A stretch of 64,000 nucleotides of DNA. It comes from Capra hircus (taxonomy: Eukaryota; Chordata; Mammalia; Artiodactyla; Bovidae). Positions 59,012 to 64,000 of this stretch are shown here, in pieces. The DNA lies in assembly GCF_001704415.2 (NCBI RefSeq), contig NC_030816.1, forward strand, positions 80,850,713-80,914,712, given 5' to 3'. The translations under genes and the position numbers were made by a program. Each line of letters opens with the position of its first letter. The stretch's first letter is position 1. The notes beneath the pieces are model-generated. The model was not told where the DNA came from. It was given only the letters and a program-made list of their open reading frames with translations, and made no database searches.

Positions 59012-60060
59012 CAGTTCAGTCGATCAGTTGTGTCCAACTCTTTGTGACCCCATGAATTGCAGCACGCCAGGCCTCCCTTCCATCACCAACTCCTGGAGTT
59101 CACTCAGAATCACATTCATCGAGTCGGTGATGCCATCCAGCCATCTCATCCTCTGTCTTCCCGTTCTTCTCCTGCCCCCAGTCTCTCCCAGCATCAGAGT
59201 CTTTTCCAATGAGTCAACTCTTCGCATGAGGTGTCCAGAGTATTGGAGTTTCAGCTTTAGCATCAGTCCTTCCAGTGAACACCCAGGACTGAACTCCTTT
59301 AGAATGGACTGGTTGGATCTCCTTGCAGTCCAAGGGACTCTCAGGAGTCTTCTCCAACACCACAGTTCAAAAGCATCAATTCTTTGTCGCTCAGCCTTCT
59401 TCACAGTCCAACTCTCACATCCATACATGACCACTGGAAAATCATAGCCTGGACTAGACGGACCTTTGTTGGGAAAGTAATGTCTCTGCTTTTGAATATG
59501 CTATCTAGGTTGGTCATAACTTTCCTTCCAAGGAGTAAGCGTCTTTTAATTTCATGGCTGCAATCACCATCTGCCATGATTTGGGAGCCCCCCAAAATAA
59601 AGTCTGACACTGTTTTCACTGTTTCCCCATCTATTTCCCATGAAGTGACAGGGCCAGATGCCATAATCTTCGTTTTCTGAATGTTGAGCTTTAAGCCAAC
59701 CTTTTCACTCTCCTCTTTCACTTTCATCAAGAGACTTTTTAGCTCCTCTTCACTTTCTGCCATAAGGGTGGTGGTGTCTCCTGTATATCTGAGGTGATTG
59801 ATATTTCTCCCGGCAATCTTGATTCCAGCTTGTGTTTCTTCCAGCCCAGCATTTCTCATGATGTACTCTGCATAGAAGTTAAATAAGCAGGATGACAATA
59901 TACAGCCTTGACGTACTCCTTTTCCTATTTGGGACCAGTCTGTTGTTCCATGTCCAGTTCTAACTGTTGCTTCCTGGCCTGCATACAGATTTCTCAAGAG
60001 GCAGGTCAGGTGATCTGGTATTCCCATCTCTTTAAGAATTTTCCAACAGTTTATTGTGCT
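59012..60060 (-). mobile_element. BovB 3' third with 9-bp TSD
   Basis: Tail at left (CAGTTCAGTCGATCAGTTGT). CTTTATCTT occurs just before (59003-59011) and just after (60061-60069). Minus-strand translation of 59401-60093 carries WKILKEMGIPDHLTCLLRNL, GCILSSCLFNFYAEYIMRNA and the thumb; 59024-59434 carries the C-terminus in a different frame, so there is a small deletion near 59440. The palm YADD is replaced by YTGD (near 59785). Confidence 0.95.
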
Positions 60061-60069
60061 CTTTATCTT

Positions 60070-60803
60070 ATCAGCATGCAAAGTGTTTTTCATTTAAGAA
60101 AAGTTACTGTTGATTATTCCCTGACTGTTTTTCTAGGAATAAACAAAATTTGCACTTCTGTTCATGAGTATATATTTATAGTTGTAGAAAGCTTAGAATA
60201 CCTATATTAAGTTTAAAAGCTTAGTAATTTCAGTATAGGGGAAAAGCTTTATTATACAAATAGAAATAACTTTATAGCTTGCCAATTATCTTTGGGGGGA
60301 ATTTGTGAACAATAAAACTTTTTTTGTTGTTAGCTTGATTATCCAGAAGTCATATTTAAATGTACTTTGGAGTTTATTGCTGATTATGTGAAAATTTAAT
60401 AATCTTTTCTATGATCTGAGAATTTTCAGATTAAACTTAATTAATTTTGTCTTTAAGATGTAGGTAGTATATACTTTTTGTGTACTAATTACTGAGCTAT
60501 ATTCTCTGTATATTTACATGCTTTGCTTTTATTTACTGCTTACTGATACAGTACTGGCAGAACTAGATGGTATCTCTGGCCTTAGCAGAGAGACTATAGC
60601 TTCTCATAGTATCTGAGATATTTAGGATATGCTACCCATTTTCTTTCCGGTGAATGGGATGAGTCTCCATTTGTATATACTTTCAACATACCATTCAACC
60701 AGGTAGACCTACAGCCAAACAAATTGTAGTTAATGATTTCTTGCTTAACTGGAAATTCATATTAAGACTTTAGAGTGGGCAAATATCTTATTATTTATTG
60801 GTA
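60070..60803. other. Unassigned AT-rich intron
   Basis: Nothing recognised. Confidence 0.5.
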
Positions 60804-60814
60804 TGCATTTTATT

Positions 60815-61024
60815 GGGCTTCCCAGGTGGCTCAGTGGTTAAGAATCCACCTGCCAGTGCAGGAAATGGCAGAAGACGCTGGTTCTATACCTGGTTTCGAA
60901 AGATCCCCTGGAGGAGGCGACCCTCTCCAGCATTTTTGCCTAGAAAGTCCCATGGACAGAGGAGCCTGGTGGGCTATAGTCACAGAGTCGGCCACAACTT
61001 AGTGACTGAGCACAACGAGCGAGG
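60815..61024 (+). mobile_element. Full-length Bov-tA SINE with 11-bp TSD
   Basis: Sense orientation: head GGGCTTCCCAGGTGGCTCAG, B-box region CTGGTTCTATACCTGG, body AAGATCCCCTGGAGGAGGCG, tail GAGTCGGCCACAACTTAGTG. Flanked by TGCATTTTATT (60804-60814) and TGTATTTTATT (61025-61035), one mismatch. Confidence 0.95.
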
Positions 61025-61035
61025 TGTATTTTATT

Positions 61036-62062
61036 ACATACTGGTATACTGCTGTCCACAACACCAAGACTTTAAAATCTTGTCAGTCTTCTTATTTTGA
61101 GAGTGCGAATGCTTTGAAGGAGTGGTTTCAATTTGTGGAATAAGTTATTATAGTACGAACACAGGTAACTTTTAATAGCCTCTTTTTCTCTCTCTTTTGA
61201 TAACTTAGTCCATTTCCTTTTTCACTGTATTTGCTCTTTGTTAATGATAATAATGTTGTTCTACTTTTAAATTACCTTAATTAAAGATTTTATCTCAACC
61301 ATCATTACAGATACATAAGCCTGTTCTTTTTTGGACTTTAAAAGAGTCAAAATATTCTTGCTGTTCTTCGAAATATACCTTTCATTTGAACATTTGAAGA
61401 TAAGCATTACTGGGTACAAACTAGTTTATATGCATATGTACATGTATACACACACACACTTTTTAGATAAGAATAGTCATAGTATTAAGACAAGAATCAC
61501 CATAGGAAATATCATTAAATAGTTATGAAAAAGTCATGAAGATTTATCAGCTGTCATCAATGACATTAATGATTAATTTCGAAATGGAATTTCCCCCCCC
61601 CCATGCTTCCCTTTTTTGACTGATTTTCACTGCTCTATGAATGATGAATAAGAGAGAGAGAGGGAAAGAATGGGTGTATGTTTGTACAATTGGTGCATAA
61701 AGTTTACCTCAGTGTTTTAAAATATAGTAATATTAATTTACCTTATGTATTTCATTTGAAATAAAAATTTCTAATCTGCTGTTATAGGTTAAAGCATATG
61801 TTGTATTTTTGTTGTTATTTTCATAGTGAAAATTTAAGCTTTAGACTTTTCTGAATGTATTTAATATTGTTTGAATTGAGCAGTGAATTGAAATTATCTT
61901 AGAAGATCAGCTTAAAGTTGTATTTGAAACATCAGTATTGTGTGAACCTCCTTTGGGGAACTTGCAGTTATTTTGACAGTGGTGGAAATAAGATTCACAA
62001 ACAACTTTGATACATTCAGTAGGAAACTCAGATACAAACTTTATTTTTTCTTTCAGTTAGGT
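61036..62062. other. Unassigned intron with simple repeats
   Basis: A short CA run at 61446-61460, a C-run at 61592-61602 and an AGAG run near 61651. No gene recognised. Confidence 0.5.
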
Positions 62063-62075
62063 AAATCTTTGTAGT

Positions 62076-62378
62076 GCTGTGCTGTGCTGTGCTGTGCAAT
62101 ATCGGACTCTTCGGGACTTCATGAATGTAGCCCACTGGGCTCCTCTGTTCATGGAGATTCTCCGGGCAAGAATACTGGAGTGGGATGCTGTGCTGCCCAC
62201 TCAGACGATCTTCCCAACGCAGGGACTGGACCCAGGTCTCCCAAATTGCAGGTGGATTCAAGAATCCTGGAGTGGGTAGCCTATCCCTTCTCTAGGGGAT
62301 CTTCCCAACCCAGAAATTGAACTGGGGTCTTCTGCATTGCAGGCGGATTCTTTACCTGCTGAGCTATCAGGGAAGCCC
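62076..62378 (-). mobile_element. Bov-tA SINE with duplicated head and 13-bp TSD
   Basis: Tail at left is a (GCTGT)n microsatellite (62076-62096), then body, then two tRNA-derived heads, the second ending GAGCTATCAGGGAAGCCC. AAATCTTTGTAGT lies on both sides exactly (62063-62075 and 62379-62391). Confidence 0.96.
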
Positions 62379-62391
62379 AAATCTTTGTAGT

Positions 62392-63104
62392 AGATATACG
62401 CAAAATTTAGATGTGTGTAGGTTTTGGGGCATTGAATTTGTTTCCTGTTCATTATGTCCTAGGAGCAAGGATTGTCCTTTCTTTTACGCTGGGTTGCTAG
62501 CGACCTTTCCCAGCCCCTGTGTTCCTTCCTGTGCCTGCTGGGTTGGCATGCAGCACTGCCAGTGTGCACAGAGCCCCTCTCTCCTGCGTTAGCCAGACAC
62601 CCCTGAGCACCACACCTGGGTGTTGTCCATCACCTGGAAATGACTCTGTTAAACCATTGTTACTGGTAATGCTGCTTGGTATCCAGTATTTTAATTTTAG
62701 TTACTGAGTATTGTGAGCTGAAACAAATATTTGAATGTTTTTGCTCATTTTGCCCTTACATTACAAATGTTTTACAAAAATGAGGGTAAAATGGGAAGTT
62801 GAGAATGATAATGTTAGTGATGAGAAATCTGAGAAATATAATACCAAGACGTGAAACATTTGCAGAAGATTCATTGCCCCTTAGCAAGAAAGTTACTCTT
62901 CCTTGGAGATAATGTTTTAGAAGGAAAAGTGTAAATTTAAGCATTTCTTCTCTTCTTCCTGCATCATTTTCATGCTCATCTTCTTCATCGTCACCATCAC
63001 TTTGTCTGGTGTAGAAGCCCCATTGGGATTACCTTTGCTCTTGAGTTTTGTATGTGTTTTTAGAAATTTCCAGTGTGAGTGTAGGATGACGTCTAATCTC
63101 AAAA
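62392..63104. other. Unassigned intron with a coding-like minus-strand fragment
   Basis: On the minus strand about 62920-63070 reads as an acidic peptide (SDGDDEEDEHENDAG, RREEML) after an in-frame stop. It may be a degraded retrocopy of an unidentified gene or chance. Nothing else seen. Confidence 0.3.
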
Positions 63105-63162
63105 GTGGTTATAAGAATGGAGTTGCTGAGTGGTTATAAGAATAACCCGTGGTTATAAGAAT
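63105..63162. repeat. Three short copies of a 14-mer
   Basis: GTGGTTATAAGAAT occurs at 63105-63118, 63130-63143 and 63149-63162. Confidence 0.95.
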
Positions 63163-63174
63163 GGAGTCTGCTTA

Positions 63175-63362
63175 GGTTAGTTGGATCTGCATTTGAACCT
63201 CAGTACCACCAGTTCTAGCCCTGGGATCTGAGCAATTTATTTGACTTTTCATCTGTTTGTTTTGCTGAAAATGGGAATAAAATTCTTTTTTCACAAGAGT
63301 ATTGTCTGGATTACTTAAGATCATGTATGTATAGCACCTCAGTTAATGGTAGCTAATTTTTG
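63175..63362 (+). mobile_element. MIR SINE, near full length
   Basis: GCATTTGAACCTCAGTACCA (B-box side), ATCTGAGCAATTTATTTGAC, TTTGCTGAAAATGGGAATAA and GTATAGCACCTCAGTTAATG follow the MIR consensus in sense orientation with a recognisable 3' end. Confidence 0.75.
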
Positions 63363-64000
63363 TTGTTAACGGTTATTCTGGCTTAAAGTTCTGTGCTGGC
63401 TGCTTTGTGTGAAGAAATAGGAACAGATCTCTCACAACTTATGAATGGAAGAACCCAGACTCAAGAAGGCTGGGCCCTCAGCCTGCAGTTGGATGACTTT
63501 TGCTCCAGAGGGAAGCACTGTTGTGAAGGATGGTTAGCTTCTGGTGACATTGGTACTGTTTATGAGTTAAAATTGTTCTTGAGCTGAGAAATTTAACTTC
63601 AGTTTAGTGTATTTCTAGAAAATGCATTCTACATTCCAAAGAACTTGACTTAGAGATGAACTTGAAAAGTGTAACTTTTTTGTAAATTATTCAAGAACAG
63701 ACACCAAGTAAAAACATGCCCTGCTATTAATATCTCCGTTGATTTTATTTGTGCTTGTGTGGGACAAAATTTTCCAGAAGATATTCAATATGAATGCAAA
63801 TCTCTATTCAGAATAAGTTTCTTGGACTAGGCTAGAATTACATCCCATTCTAGCCCAAGGGTGGATAGTGGTTAGAGTTGTACTGTTGGACTGGTTGGAA
63901 TTGTGCTGTATGTTGACTCTGAGTGCTGGTATATGTTTTAAGACTACCAGCTAGAGAAAGGAGTATAGTTTGAATTAATTTTGTTTAAGCCACTGAACTT
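63363..64000. other. Unassigned intron to window end
   Basis: No gene or repeat recognised. Confidence 0.5.

Larger units (their letters stand above)
28444..64000 (+). other. ARID1B: ARID1B intron downstream of the exon (right edge outside window)
   Basis: From the donor GTAAGA at 28444 to the window end no further ARID1B coding sequence was recognised, so this intron is at least 35.5 kb. The next expected codons (DLSGSIDDL) were not found. Transposons within it are listed separately. Confidence 0.8.

Noticed and set aside
1..64000. CRISPR array, bacterial operon or phage-type system
   Set aside because: No regular spaced repeats or prokaryotic gene organisation. The DNA is clearly mammalian intron with ruminant retroposons.

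Overview
The window is nuclear DNA from a ruminant, most likely a bovid-type pecoran. The evidence is many copies of the BovB LINE, its dependent SINEs (Bov-A, Bov-A2, Bov-tA) and ruminant LINE-1 3' ends, with older mammalian repeats (L1M, MIR, MLT1, MER5A) beneath them. Repeat content alone cannot separate cattle, sheep, goat or deer.

Only one host coding segment is recognised with confidence: a 111-bp, phase-neutral exon on the + strand at 28333-28443. It encodes 37 residues starting DMSQEGYGTRSQPPLASGKP, which I identify as an early, N-terminal exon of ARID1B, a subunit of the BAF (SWI/SNF) chromatin-remodelling complex. The paralogue ARID1A has a clearly different sequence at this place. 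Everything else reads as intron: at least 28.3 kb before the exon and 35.5 kb after it, which suits the very large introns of ARID1B.

Layout. 1-5 kb: a BovB running off the left edge, ancient L1 and MLT1, and a BovB tail with clean target-site duplications (TSDs). 5-12 kb: mostly unique intron with a possible unidentified minus-strand exon (5230-5361), a 100-bp tandem duplication and a 5S rRNA retropseudogene inside an old DNA transposon. 12.3-16.4 kb: three BovB pieces in alternating orientation, including the most complete copy (about 3 kb, endonuclease plus reverse transcriptase, broken by two stops and a frameshift). 17-25.4 kb: L1, BovB and SINE copies, one SINE nested in a BovB. 25.4-31.8 kb: an island around the exon with no BovB or SINE. 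31.8-34.2 kb: a four-layer nest in which an old duplicated segment is split by a minus BovB, which is split by a plus BovB, which is split by a Bov-A2 dimer; the uninterrupted partner of the split segment lies at 37.1 kb. 34-64 kb: intron with scattered SINEs, four more minus-strand BovB tails, a MER5A with an exact 8-bp TSD, a pair of perfect AT palindromes and a 67-bp tandem duplication.

No bacterial-type system, CRISPR array or new multi-gene system is present. The points most worth checking are the minus-strand exon-like ORF, the nested and inverted BovB structures that could fold into long double-stranded RNA in the ARID1B pre-mRNA, the tailless 5S retropseudogene, and the old duplicated segment. 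Repeat family names come from memory of their consensus sequences and no database was searched.
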